Assembly (NCBI RefSeq): GCF_032854445.1
Contig: NW_027018225.1
Span: forward strand, 1 to 54,206
DNA from: Liolophura sinensis
Taxonomy: Eukaryota > Mollusca > Polyplacophora > Chitonida > Chitonidae
DNA length: 54,206 nt
Direction: 5' to 3'
The notes beneath the pieces are model-generated. The model searched no databases and was not told the DNA's origin. It saw only the letters and a program-made list of their open reading frames with translations. The position numbers and the translations under genes were made by a program. Below are positions 1-12,626 of the stretch, in pieces. Positions within the stretch are counted from its first letter, which is position 1; each line of letters begins with the position of its first letter.

Positions 1-3000
1 ACCAGCAGCACTGGAAACAGGTTTTCCACTTTTGCATTTTTACCTGGTCTTTTTGTTAATTGAAATTGGCTACACTGTACTCTGTACAATCGCGACTGGT
101 CATTACTATATTCAACTTTTGACTATAAGTTATGTGCCCTTCGGTAGCCCAGAAGACGTCAAATCTTTCGGCTAAGCCCATTTAACTCACCCAGCAATTG
201 TCTTACTTCTAAGTCGAAGACAATCTCAATGTCTTTATCTACGTGTAGAAAAACCAGACCATTTGTACATAAAAAACACAAGGTACTTGATACAGTCTGC
301 TGTAAAAAGTACAACTGACCACAGACCCACATGAATAAGGTGCCCAAAAGATGCTAAATTGAGTCAGGGTATCGGCAAGCTGTTGAAAAATTGCAAATTT
401 CCCTGGTTTCCATGGAGTAAGAGCCGTTGCTGTGCACGTGATTATGACATAAATGATCATTCAATTGTCACTACAGCCAAAAGTATTGGTCGGAGAGCAA
501 CGCGGTTTGCACCATTCGATTTCTCGTCACAAAATACGTCGGATTAGCCTCTTACCAGCAGCACTGGAACAGTTTTTCCAATTTTGCATTTTTGCCTGGT
601 CTTTTTGTTAATTGAAATCGGCTACACTGTACTCTGTACAATCGCGACTGGTCATTACTATATTCAACTTTTGACTATAAGTTATGTGCCCTTCGGTAGC
701 CCAGAAGACCTGAAATCTTTGGGCTAAGCCCATTTAACTCACCCAGCAATTGCCTTATTTCTAAGTGCAAGACAATCTCAATGTCTTTATCTACGTGTAG
801 AAAAACCAGACCATTTGTACATAAAAAACACAAGGTACTTGATACAGTCTGCTGTAAAAAGTACAACTGAACACTGACCCACTTCAGTAAGGTGCCAAAA
901 GATGCGGAATTGGGCAGGCATCGGCAGCTGTTAAAAAAATGCAAATATCCCTGGTTTCCATGGAGTAAGTGCCGTTGCTGGGCACGTGATTATGACATCA
1001 ATGATCATTCAATTGTCGCTACAGCCAAAAGTATTGGTCGGAGAGCAACGCGGTTTGCACCATTCGATTTCTCGTCACAAAATACGTCGGATTAGCCTCT
1101 TACCAGCAGCACTGGAACAGTTTTCGCACTTTTGCATTTTTACCTGGTCTTTTTGTTAATTGAAATCGGCTACACTGTACTCTGTACAATCGCGACTGGT
1201 CATTACTATATTCAACTTTTGACTATAAGTTATGTGCCCTTCGGTAGCCCAGAAGACCTGAAATCTTTGGGCCAAGCCTATTTAACTCACCCAGCAATTG
1301 TCTTACTTCTAAGTCCAAGACAATCTCAATGTCTTTATCTACGTGTAGAAAAACCACACCATTTGTACATAAAAAACACAAGGTACTTGATACAGTCTGC
1401 TGTAAAAAGTACAACTGACCACAGATCCACATGAATAAGGTGCCAAAAGATGCGGAATTGAGCCAGGTATCGGCAGCTGTTGAAAAATTGCAAATTTCCC
1501 TGGTTTCCATGGAGTAAGAGCCGTTGCTGTGCACGTGATTATGACATCAGTGATCATTCAATTGTCACTACAGCCAAAAGTATTGGTCGGAGAGCAACGC
1601 GGTTTGCACCATTCGATTTCTCGTCACAAAATACGTCGGATTAGCCTCTTACCAGCAGCACTGGAACAGTTTTTCCACTTTTGAATTTTTGCCTGGTCTT
1701 TTTGTTAATTGAAATCGGCTACACTGTACTCTGTACAATCGCGACTGGTCATTACTATATTCAACTTTTGTCTATAAGTTATGTGCCCTTCGGTAGCCCA
1801 GAAGACCTGAAAACTTTGGGCCAAGCCCATTTAACTCACCCAGCAATTGCCTTACTTCTAAGTGCAAGACAATCTCAATGTCTTTATCTACGTGTAGAAA
1901 AACCACACCATTTGTACGTGAAAAACACAAGGTACTTGATACAGTCTGCTGTAAAAAGTACAACTGACCACTGACCCACATGAGTAAGGTGCCAAAAGAT
2001 GCGGAATTGAGCCTGGTATCGGCAGCTGTTGAAAAATTGCAAATTTCCCTGGTTTCCATGGAGTAAGAGCCGTTGCTGTGCACGTGATTATGACATAAAT
2101 GATCATTCAATTGTCACTACAGGCACAAGTATTGGTCGGAGAGCAACGCGGTTTGCACCATTCGATTTGTCGTCACAAAATACGTCGAATTAGCCTCTTA
2201 CCAGCAGCACTGGAACAATTTTTCCAATTTTGCATTTTTGCCTGGTCTTTTTGTTAATTGAAAACGGTTACACTGTACTATGTACCATCGCGACTGGTCA
2301 ATACTACATGTAACTTTTGACTATATGTTATGTGCCCTTCGGTAGCCCAGAAGACCTGAAGTCTTTGCGCTAAGCCCATTTAACTCACCCAGCAATTGCC
2401 TTACTTCTAAGTGCAAGACAATCTCAATGTCTTTATCTACGTGTAGAAAAACCACACCATTTGTACATAAAAAACACAAGGTACTTGATACAGTCTGCTG
2501 TAAAAAGTACAACTGACCACAGACCCACATGAATAAGGTGCCAAAAGATGCGGAATTGAGCATGGTATCGGCAGCTGTTGAAAAATTGCAAATTTCCCTG
2601 GTTTCCATGGAGTAAGAGCCGTTGCTGGGCACGTGATTATGACATCAATGATCATTCAATTGTCGCTACAGCCAAAAGTATTGGTCGGAGAGCAACGCGG
2701 TTTGCACCATTCGATTTCTCGTCACAAAATACGTCGGATTAGCCTCTTACCAGCAGCACTGGAACAATTTTTCCAATTTTGCATTTTTGCCTGGTCTTTT
2801 TGTTAATTGAAATCGGCTACACTGTACTCTGTACAATCGCGACTGGTCATTACTATATTCAACTTTTGACTATAAGTTATGTGCCCTTCGGTAGCCCAGA
2901 AGACCTGAAATCTTTTGGCTAAGCCCATTTAACTCACCCAGCATTTGCCTTACTTCTAAGTCGAAGACAATCTCAATGTCTTTATCTACGTGTAGAAAAA

Positions 3001-4392
3001 CCACACCATTTGTACGTGAAAAACACAAGGTACTTGATACAGTCTGCTGTAAAAAGTACAACTGAACACTGACCCACATTATAAGGTGCCAAAAGATGCG
3101 GAATTGAGCCAGGCATCGGCAGCTGTTCAAAAATTGCAAATTTCCCTGGTTTCCATGGAGTAAGAGCCGTTGCTGTGCACGTGATTATGACATAAATGAT
3201 CATTCAATTGTCACTACAGCCAAAAGTATTGGTCGGAGAGCAACGCGGTTTGCACCATTCGATTTCTCGTCACAAAATACGTCGGATTAGCCTCTTACCA
3301 GCAGCACTAAAGCAATTTTTCCACTTTTGCATTTTTGCCTGGTCTTTTTGTTAATTGAAATCGTCTACACTGTACTCTGTACAATCGCGACTGGTCATTA
3401 CTATATGTAACTTTTGACTATATGTTATGTGCCCTTCGGTAGCCCAGAAGACGTCAAATCTTTGGGCTAAGCCCATTTAACTCACCCAGCAATTTTCTTA
3501 CGTCTAAGTCCAAGACAATCTCAATGTCTTTATCTACGTGTAGAAAAACCAGCCATTTGTACATAAAAAACACAAGGTACTTGATACAGTCTGCTGTAAA
3601 AAGTACAACTAAACACTGACCCACATTTATAAGGTGCCAAAAGATGCGGAATTGGGGCATCGGCAGCTGTTAGAAAATTCCAAATATCCCTGGTTTCCAT
3701 GGAGTAAGAGCCGTTGCTGTGCACGTGATTATGACATAAATGATCATTCAATTGTCACTACAGCCAAAAGTATTGGTTGGAGAGCAACGCGGTTTGCACC
3801 ATTCGAATTCTCGTCACAAAAATACGTCGGATTAGCCTCTTACCAGCAGCACTGGAACAATTTTTCTAATTTTGCATTTTTGCCTGGTCTTTTTGTTAAT
3901 TGAAATCGGCTACACTGTACTCTGTACAATCGCGACTGGTCATTACTATATTCAACTTTTTACTATAAGTTTATGTGCCCTTCGGTAGCCCAGAAGACCT
4001 AAAATCTTTGGGCCAAGCCCATTTAACTCACCCAGCAATTGTCTTACTTCTAAGTGCAAGACAATCCTCAATGTCTTTATCTACGTGTAGAAAAACCACA
4101 CCGTTTGTACATAAAAAACACAAGGGTACTTGATACAGTCTGCTGTAAAAAGTACAACTGAACACTGACCCACTTCAATAAGGTGCCAAAAGATGCGGAA
4201 TTGGGCCAGGCATTGGCAGCTGTTGCAAATTGCAAATTTCCCTTGTTTCCATGGAGTAAGAGCCGTTGCTACGCACGTGATTATGACATAAATGATCATT
4301 GAATTGTCACTACAGCCAAAAGTATTGGTCGGAGAGCAACGCGGTTTGCACTATTCGATTTGTCGTCACAAAATACGTCGGATTAGCCTCTT
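1..4392 (+). repeat. Complete 8-monomer HOR unit (a-b-c-d-e-f-g-h)
   Basis: Eight successive monomers show eight different marker sets, and the ninth (4393) returns to type a. This is therefore the fullest HOR unit in domain I, about 4.39 kb. The first monomer is 553 bp. Compared with the type-a copy at 4393 it carries four extra single bases (GGAAAC, TGCCCAAAAG, CAGGG, GCAAGC). The g copy at 3297 lacks four bases (GGGGCAT instead of GGGCCAGGCAT). The h copy at 3842 has three one-base insertions and one deletion relative to its sister at 6040. Confidence 0.8.
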
Positions 4393-4942
4393 ACCAGCAG
4401 CACTGGAACAGGTTTTCCACTTTTGCATTTTTACCTGGTCTTTTTGTTAATTGAAATTGGCTACACTGTACTCTGTACAATCGCGACTGGTCATTACTAT
4501 ATTCAACTTTTGACTATAAGTTATGTGCCCTTCGGTAGCCCAGAAGACGTCAAATCTTTGGGCTAAGCCCATTTAACTCACCCAGCAATTGTCTTACTTC
4601 TAAGTCGAAGACAATCTCAATGTCTTTATCTACGTGTAGAAAAACCAGACCATTTGTACATAAAAAACACAAGGGTACTTGATACAGTCTGCTGTAAAAA
4701 GTACAACTGACCACAGACCCACATGAATAAGGTGCCAAAAGATGCTAAATTGAGTCAGGTATCGGCAGCTGTTGAAAAATTGCAAATTTCCCTGGTTTCC
4801 ATGGAGTAAGAGCCGTTGCTGGGCACGTGATTATGACATAAATGATCATTCAATTGTCACTACAGCCAAAAGTATTGGTCGGAGAGCAACGCGGTTTGCA
4901 CCATTCGATTTCTCGTCACAAAATACGTCGGATTAGCCTCTT

Positions 4943-5491
4943 ACCAGCAGCACTGGAACAGTTTTTCCAATTTTGCATTTTTGACTGGTCTTTTTGTTAA
5001 TTGAAATCGGCTACACTGTACTCTGTACAATCGCGACTGGTCATTACTATATTCAACTTTTGTCTATAAGTTATGTGCCCTTCGGTAGCCCAGAAGACCT
5101 GAAAACTTTGGGCCAAGCCCATTTAACTCACCCAGCAATTGCCTTACTTCTAAGTGCAAGACAATCTCAATGTCTTTATCTACGTGTAGAAAAACCACAC
5201 CATTTGTACGTGAAAAACACAAGGTACTTGATACAGTCTGCTGTAAAAAGTACAACTGACCACTGACCCACATGAGTAAGGTGCCAAAAGATGCGGAATT
5301 GAGCCTGGTATCGGCAGCTGTTGAAAAATTGCAAATTTCCCTGGTTTCCATGGAGTAAGAGCCGTTGCTGTGCACGTGATTATGACATAAATGATCATTC
5401 AATTGTCACTACAGGCACAAGTATTGGTCGGAGAGCAACGCGGTTTGCACCATTCGATTTGTCGTCACAAAATACGTCGAATTAGCCTCTT
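4943..5491 (+). repeat. Chimeric monomer, type b start fused to type d
   Basis: The left end has the TTTTTGACTGG variant (4980s) shared with the b copy at 7138. From TGTCTATAAG (5061-5070) onward the monomer carries all d markers: GAAAACTTTGGGCC, CGTGAAAAAC, GAGCCTGG, GGCACAAG, TTTGTCG and CGAATTAG. The switch lies in the shared stretch between about 4989 and 5062. The same fusion, with its switch at 11027-11100, is present in the monomer starting at 10981, so the junction was copied after it formed. Confidence 0.7.
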
Positions 5492-6039
5492 ACCAGCAGT
5501 ACTGGAACAATTTTTCCAATTTTGCATTTTTGCCTGGTCTTTTTGTTAATTGAAATCGTCTACACTGTACTCTGTACAATCGCGACTGGTCATTACTATA
5601 TGTAACTTTTGACTATATGTTATGTGCCCTTCGGTAGCCCAGAAGACGTCAAATCTTTGGGCTAAGCCCATTTAACTCACCCAGCAATTTTCTTACGTCT
5701 AAGTCCAAGACAATCTCAATGTCTTTATCTACGTGTAGAAAAACCAGCCATTTGTACATAAAAAACACAAGGTACTTGATACAGTCTGCTGTAAAAAGTA
5801 CAACTAAACACTGACCCACATTTATAAGGTGCCAAAAGATGCGGAATTGGGCCAGGCATCGGCAGCTGTTAGAAAATTCCAAATATCCCTGGTTTCCATG
5901 GAGTAAGAGCCGTTGCTGTGCACGTGATTATGACATAAATGATCATTCAATTGTCACTACAGCCAAAAGTATTGGTTGGAGAGCAACGCGGTTTGCACCA
6001 TTCGAATTCTCGTCACAAAATACGTCGGATTAGCCTCTT
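5492..6039 (+). repeat. Chimeric monomer, e/f-like start fused to type g
   Basis: The left edge (CAATTTTTCCAATTTTGC) matches e and f copies. The g copy at 3297 instead begins with CTAAAGCAATTTTTCCAC. The rest is g: GAAATCGTC, ATATGTAAC, GACGTCAAATC, TTTTCTTACGTC, CCAGCCATTTG, CTAAACAC and AAATTCCAAA. The left-edge match is short, so the donor could be e or f. A matching copy starts at 11530. Confidence 0.6.
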
Positions 6040-6588
6040 ACCAGCAGCACTGGAACAATTTTTCTAATTTTGCATTTTTGCCTGGTCTTTTTGTTAATTG
6101 AAATCGGCTACACTGTACTCTGTACAATCGCGACTGGTCATTACTATATTCAACTTTTTACTATAAGTTATGTGCCCTTCGGTAGCCCAGAAGACCTAAA
6201 ATCTTTGGGCCAAGCCCATTTAACTCACCCAGCAATTGTCTTACTTCTAAGTGCAAGACAATCTCAATGTCTTTATCTACGTGTAGAAAAACCACACCGT
6301 TTGTACATAAAAAACACAAGGTACTTGATACAGTCTGCTGTAAAAAGTACAACTGAACACTGACCCACTTCAATAAGGTGCCAAAAGATGCGGAATTGGG
6401 CCAGGCATCGGCAGCTGTTGCAAAATTGCAAATTTCCCTTGTTTCCATGGAGTAAGAGCCGTTGCTGTGCACGTGATTATGACATAAATGATCATTGAAT
6501 TGTCACTACAGCCAAAAGTATTGGTCGGAGAGCAACGCGGTTTGCACTATTCGATTTGTCGTCACAAAATACGTCGGATTAGCCTCTT

Positions 6589-9500
6589 ACCAGCAGCACT
6601 GGAACAGGTTTTCCACTTTTGCATTTTTACCTGGTCTTTTTGTTAATTGAAATTGGCTACACTGTACTCTGTACAATCGCGACTGGTCATTACTATATTC
6701 AACTTTTGACTATAAGTTATGTGCCCTTCGGTAGCCCAGAAGACGTCAAATCTTTGGGCTAAGCCCATTTAACTCACCCAGCAATTGTCTTACTTCTAAG
6801 TCGAAGACAATCTCAATGTCTTTATCTACGTGTAGAAAAACCAGACCATTTGTACATAAAAAACACAAGGTACTTGATACAGTCTGCTGTAAAAAGTACA
6901 ACTGACCACAGACCCACATGAATAAGGTGCCAAAAGATGCTAAATTGAGTCAGGTATCGGCAGCTGTTGAAAAATTGCAAATTTCCCTGGTTTCCATGGA
7001 GTAAGAGCCGTTGCTGGGCACGTGATTATGACATAAATGATCATTCAATTGTCACTACAGCCAAAAGTGTTGGTCGGAGAGCAACGCGGTTTGCACCATT
7101 CGATTTCTCGTCACAAAATACGTCGGATTAGCCTCTTACCAGCAGCACTGGAACAGTTTTTCCAATTTTGCATTTTTGACTGGTCTTTTTGTTAATTGAA
7201 ATCGGCTACACTGTACTCTGTACAATCGCGACTGGTCATTACTATATTCAACTTTTGACTATAAGTTATGTGCCCTTCGGTAGCCCAGAAGACCTGAAAT
7301 CTTTGGGCTAAGCCCATTTAACTCACCCAGCAATTGCCTTATTTCTAAGTGCAAGACAATCTCAATGTCTTTATCTACGTGTAGAAAATCCAGACCATTT
7401 GTACATAAAAAACACAAGGTACTTGATACAGTCTGCTGTAAAAAGTACAACTGAACACTGACCCACTTCAGTAAGGTGCGAAAAGATGCGGAATTGGGCC
7501 AGGCATCGGCAGCTGTTAAAAAAATGCAAATATCCCTGGTTTCCATGGAGTAAGTGCCGTTGCTGGGCACGTGATTATGACATCAATGATCATTCAATTG
7601 TCGCTACAGCCAAAAGTATTGGTCGGAGAGCAACGCGGTTTGCACCATTCGATTTCTCGTCACAAAATACGTCGGATTAGCCTCTTACCAGCAGCACTGG
7701 AACAGTTTTCGCACTTTTGCATTTTTACCTGGTCTTTTTGTTAATTGAAATTGGCTACACTGTACTCTGTACAATCGCGACTGGTCATTACTATATTCAA
7801 CTTTTGACTATAAGTTATGTGCCCTTCGGTAGCCCAGAAGACCTGAAATCTTTGGGCCAAGCCTATTTAACTCACCCAGCAATTGTCTTACTTCTAAGTC
7901 CAAGACAATCTCAATGTCTTTATCTACGTGTAGAAAAACCAGACCATTTGTACATAAAAAACACAAGGTACTTGATACAGTCTGCTGTAAAAAGTACAAC
8001 TGACCACAGACCCACATGAATAAGGTGCCAAAAGATGCGGAATTGAGCCAGGTATCGGCAGCTGTTGAAAAATTGCAAATTTCCCTGGTTTCCATGGAGT
8101 AAGAACCGTTGCTGTGCACGTGATTATGACATAAATGATCATTCAATTGTCACTACAGCCAAAAGTATTGGTCGGAGAGCAACGCGGTTTGCACCATTCG
8201 ATTTCTCGTCACAAAATACGTCGAAGTAGCCTCTTACCAGCAGCACTGGAACAGTTTTTCCACTTTTGAATTTTTGCCTGGTCTTTTTGTTAATTGAAAT
8301 CGGCTACACTGTACTCTGTACAATCGCGACTGGTCATTACTATATTTAACTTTTGTCTATAAGTTATGTGCCCTTCGGTAGCCCAGAAGACCTGAAAACT
8401 TTGGGCCAAGCCCATTTAACTCACCCAGCAATTTTCTTACGTCTAAGTGCAAGACAATCTCAATGTCTTTATCTACGTGTAGAAAAACCACACCATTTGT
8501 ACGTGAAAAACACAAGGTACTTGATACAGTCTGCTGTAAAAAGTACAACTGACCACTGACCCACATGAGTAAGGTGCCAAAAGATGCGGAATTGAGCCTG
8601 GTATCGGCAGCTGTTGAAAAATTGCAAATTTCCCTGGTTTCCATGGAGTAAGAGCCGTTGCTGTGCACGTGATTATGACATAAATGATCATTCAATTGTC
8701 ACTACAGGCACAAGTATTGGTCGGAGAGCAACGCGGTTTGCACCATTCGATTTGTCGTCACAAAATACGTCGAATTAGCCTCTTACCAGCAGCACTGGAA
8801 GAATTTTTCCAATTTTGCATTTTTGCCTGGTCTTTTTGTTAATTGAAAACGGTTACACTGTACTATGTACCATCGCGACTGGTCAATACTACATGTAACT
8901 TTTGACTATATGTTATGTGCCCTTCGGTAGCCCAGAAGACCTGAAGTCTTTGGGCTAAGCCCATTTAACTCACCCAGCAATTGCCTTACTTCTAAGTGCA
9001 AGACAATCTCAATGTCTTTATCTACGTGTAGAAAAACCACACCATTTGTACATAAAAAACACAAGGTACTTGATACAGTCTGCTGTAAAAAGTACAACTG
9101 ACCACAGACCCACATGAATAAGGTGCCAAAAGATGCGGAATTGAGCATGGTATCGGCAGCTGTTGAAAAATTGCAAATTTCCCTGGTTTCCATGGAGTAA
9201 GAGCCGTTGCTGGGCACGTGATTATGACATCAATGATCATTCAATTGTCGCTACAGCCAAAAGTATTGGTCGGAGAGCAACGCGGTTTGCACCATTCGAT
9301 TTCTCGTCACAAAATACGTCGGATTAGCTTCTTACCAGCAGCACTGGAACAATTTTTCCAATTTTGCATTTTTGCCTGGTCTTTTTGTTAATTGAAATCG
9401 GCTACACTGTACTCTGTACAATCGCGACTGGTCATTACTATATTCAACTTTTGACTATAAGTTATGTGCCCTTCGGTAGCCCAGAAGACCTGAAATCTTT

Positions 9501-12500
9501 GGGCTAAGCCCATTTAACTCACCCAGCAATTGCCTTACTTCTAAGTGCAAGACAATCTCAATGTCTTTATCTACGTGTAGAAAATCCAGACCATTTGTAC
9601 ATAAAAAACACAAGGTACTTGATACAGTCTGCTGTAAAAAGTACAACTGAACACTGACCCACTTCAGTAAGGTGCCAAAAGATGCGGAATTGGGCCAGGC
9701 ATCGGCAGCTGTTAAAAAAATGCAAATATCCCTGGTTTCCATGGAGTAAGTGCCGTTGCTGGGCACGTGATTATGACATCAATGATCATTCAATTGTCGC
9801 TACAGCCAAAAGTATTGGTCGGAGAGCAACGCGGTTTGCACCATTCGATTTCTCGTCACAAAATACGTCGGATTAGCCTCTTACCAGCAGCACTGGAACA
9901 GTTTTCGCACTTTTGCATTTTTACCTGGTCTTTTTGTTAATTGAAATCGGCTACACTGTACTCTGTACAATCGCGACTGGTCATTACTATATTCAACTTT
10001 TGACTATAAGTTATGTGCCCTTCGGTAGCCCAGAAGACCTGAAATCTTTGGGCCAAGCCTATTTAACTCACCCAACAATTGTCTTACTTCTAAGTCCAAG
10101 ACAATCTCAATGTCTTTATTTACGTGTAGAAAAACCAGACCATTTGTACATAAAAAACACAAGGTACTTGATACAGTCTGCTGTAAAAAGTACAACTGAC
10201 CACAGACCCACATGAATAAGGTGCCAAAAGATGCGGAATTGAGCCAGGTATCGGCAGCTGTTGAAAAATTGCAAATTTCCCTGGTTTCCATGGAGTAAGA
10301 ACCGTTGCTGTGCACGTGATTATGACATAAATGATCATTCAATTGCCACTACAGCCAAAAGTATTGGTCGGAGAGCAACGCGGTTTGCACCATTCGATTT
10401 CTCGTCACAAAATACGTCGAATTAGCCTCTTACCAGCAGCACTGGAACAGTTTTTCCACTTTTGAATTTTTGCCTGGTCTTTTTGTTAATTGAAATCGGC
10501 TACACTGTACTCTGTACAATCGCGACTGGTCATTACTATATTCAACTTTTGTCTATAAGTTATGTGCCCTTCGGTAGCCCAGAAGACCTGAAAACTTTGG
10601 GCCAAGCCCATTTAACTCACCCAGCAATTGCCTTACTTCTAAGTGCAAGACAATCTCAATGTCTTTATCTACGTGTAGAAAAACCACACCATTTGTACGT
10701 GAAAAACACAAGGTACTTGATACAGTCTGCTGTAAAAAGTACAACTGACCACTGACCCACATGAGTAAGGTGCCAAAAGATGCGGAATTGAGCCTGGTAT
10801 CGGCAGCTGTTGAAAAATTGCAAATTTCCCTGGTTTCCATGGAGTAAGAGCCGTTGCTGTGCACGTGATTATGACATAAATGATCATTCAATTGTCACTA
10901 CAGCCAAAAGTATTGGTCGGAGAGCAACGCGGTTTGCACCATTCGATTTCTCGTCACAAAATACGTCGGATTAGCCTCTTACCAGCAGCACTGGAACAGT
11001 TTTTCCAATTTTGCATTTTTGACTGGTCTTTTTGTTAATTGAAATCGGCTACACTGTACTCTGTACAATCGCGACTGGTCATTACTATATTCAACTTTTG
11101 TCTATAAGTTATGTGCCCTTCGGTAGCCCAGAAGACCTGAAAACTTTGGGCCAAGCCCATTTAACTCACCCAGCAATTGCCTTACTTCTAAGTGCAAGAC
11201 AATCTCAATGTCTTTATCTACGTGTAGAAAAACCACACCATTTGTACGTGAAAAACACAAGGTACTTGATACAGTCTGCTGTAAAAAGTACAACTGACCA
11301 CTGACCCACATGAGTAAGGTGCCAAAAGATGCGGAATTGAGCCTGGTATCGGCAGCTGTTAAAAAATTGCAAATTTCCCTGGTTTCCATGGAGTAAGAGC
11401 CGTTGCTGTGCACGTGATTATGACATAAATGATCATTCAATTGTCACTACAGGCACAAGTATTGGTCGGAGAGCAACGCGGTTTGCACCATTCGATTTGT
11501 CGTCACAAAATACGTCGAATTAGCCTCTTACCAGCAGCACTGGAACAATTTTTCCAATTTTGCATTTTTGCCTGGTCTTTTTGTTAATTGAAATCGTCTA
11601 CACTGTACTCTGTACAATCGCGACTGGTCATTACTATATGTAACTTTTGACTATATGTTATGTGCCCTTCGGTAGCCCAGAAGACGTCAAATCTTTGGGC
11701 TAAGCCCATTTAACTCACCCAGCAATTTTCTTACGTCTAAGTGCAAGACAATCTCAATGTCTTTATCTACGTGTAGAAAAACCAGCCATTTGTACATAAA
11801 AAACACAAGGTACTTGATACAGTCTGCTGTAAAAAGTACAACTAAACACTGACCCACATTTATAAGGTGCCAAAAGATGCGGAATTGGGCCAGGCATCGG
11901 CAGCTGTTAGAAAATTCCAAATATCCCTGGTTTCCATGGAGTAAGAGCCGTTGCTGTGCACGTGATTATGACATAAATGATCATTCAATTGTCACTACAG
12001 CCAAAAGTATTGGTCGGAGAGCAACGCGGTTTGCACCATTCGAATTCTCGTCACAAAATACGTCGGATTAGCCTCTTACCAGCAGCACTGGAACAATTTT
12101 TCTAATTTTGCATTTTTGCCTGGTCTTTTTGTTAATTGAAATCGGCTACACTGTACTCTGTACAATCGCGACTGGTCATTACTATATTCAACTTTTTACT
12201 ATAAGTTATGTGCCCTTCGGTAGCCCAGAAGACCTAAAATCTTTGGGCCAAGCCCATTTAACTCACCCAGCAATTGTCTTACTTCTAAGTGCAAGACAAT
12301 CTCAATGTCTTTATCTACGTGTAGAAAAACCACACCGTTTGTACATAAAAAACACAAGGTACTTGATACAGTCTGCTGTAAAAAGTACAACTGAACACTG
12401 ACCCACTTCAATAAGGTGCCAAAAGATGCGGAATTGGGCCAGGCATCGGCAGCTGTTGCAAAATTGCAAATTTCCCTTGTTTCCATGGAGTAAGAGCCGT

Positions 12501-12626
12501 TGCTACGCACGTGATTATGACATAAATGATCATTGAATTGTCACTACAGCCAAAAGTATTGGTCGGAGAGCAACGCGGTTTGCACTATTCGATTTGTCGT
12601 CACAAAATACGTCGGATTAGCCTCTT
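6589..12626 (+). repeat. Expanded 11-monomer HOR unit (a-b-c-d-e-f/b-c-d/a-b/d-e/g-h)
   Basis: The starts are 6589 (a), 7138 (b), 7687 (c), 8236 (d), 8785 (e), 9334 (f-like left, b right), 9883 (c), 10432 (d left, a right), 10981 (b/d), 11530 (e/g) and 12078 (h). The copies at 7138 and 9334, and those at 7687 and 9883, are 2,196 bp apart, exactly four monomers. The order reads as an 8-monomer unit that re-entered at b and then joined the shortened unit seen at 4393-6588. Every switch keeps the 549-bp register. The d copy at 8236 also carries a g-like TTTTCTTACGTC patch. Confidence 0.68.
10432..10980 (+). repeat. Chimeric monomer, type d start fused to type a end
   Basis: The d markers run from TTTGAATTTTTGCC through GAGCCTGG near 10790. 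The right end has CAGCCAAAAG, TTTCTCG and CGGATTAG, as in type a, where d copies have CAGGCACAAG, TTTGTCG and CGAATTAG. The switch lies between about 10796 and 10903. The next monomer begins as b, which is the normal successor of a. Confidence 0.65.

Larger units (their letters stand above)
4393..6588 (+). repeat. Shortened 4-monomer HOR unit (a, b/d, e/g, h)
   Basis: The order here is a (4393), a monomer that begins as b and continues as d (4943), a monomer that begins like e or f and continues as g (5492), then h (6040). The next unit starts with a at 6589. Four of the eight monomer positions are missing, and the two middle monomers are the fusion points. This fits two unequal exchanges in register within the 8-monomer unit. 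The last three monomers recur as a block at 10981-12626. Confidence 0.72.

Noticed and set aside
5064-5402. Recurrent 112-codon minus-strand open reading frame
   Set aside because: It recurs because 549 is divisible by three and the copies are similar. It is shortened, frameshifted or lacks its start in many copies, and stop positions vary by subtype. A dN/dS test across copies could revive it if dN/dS were well below 1.
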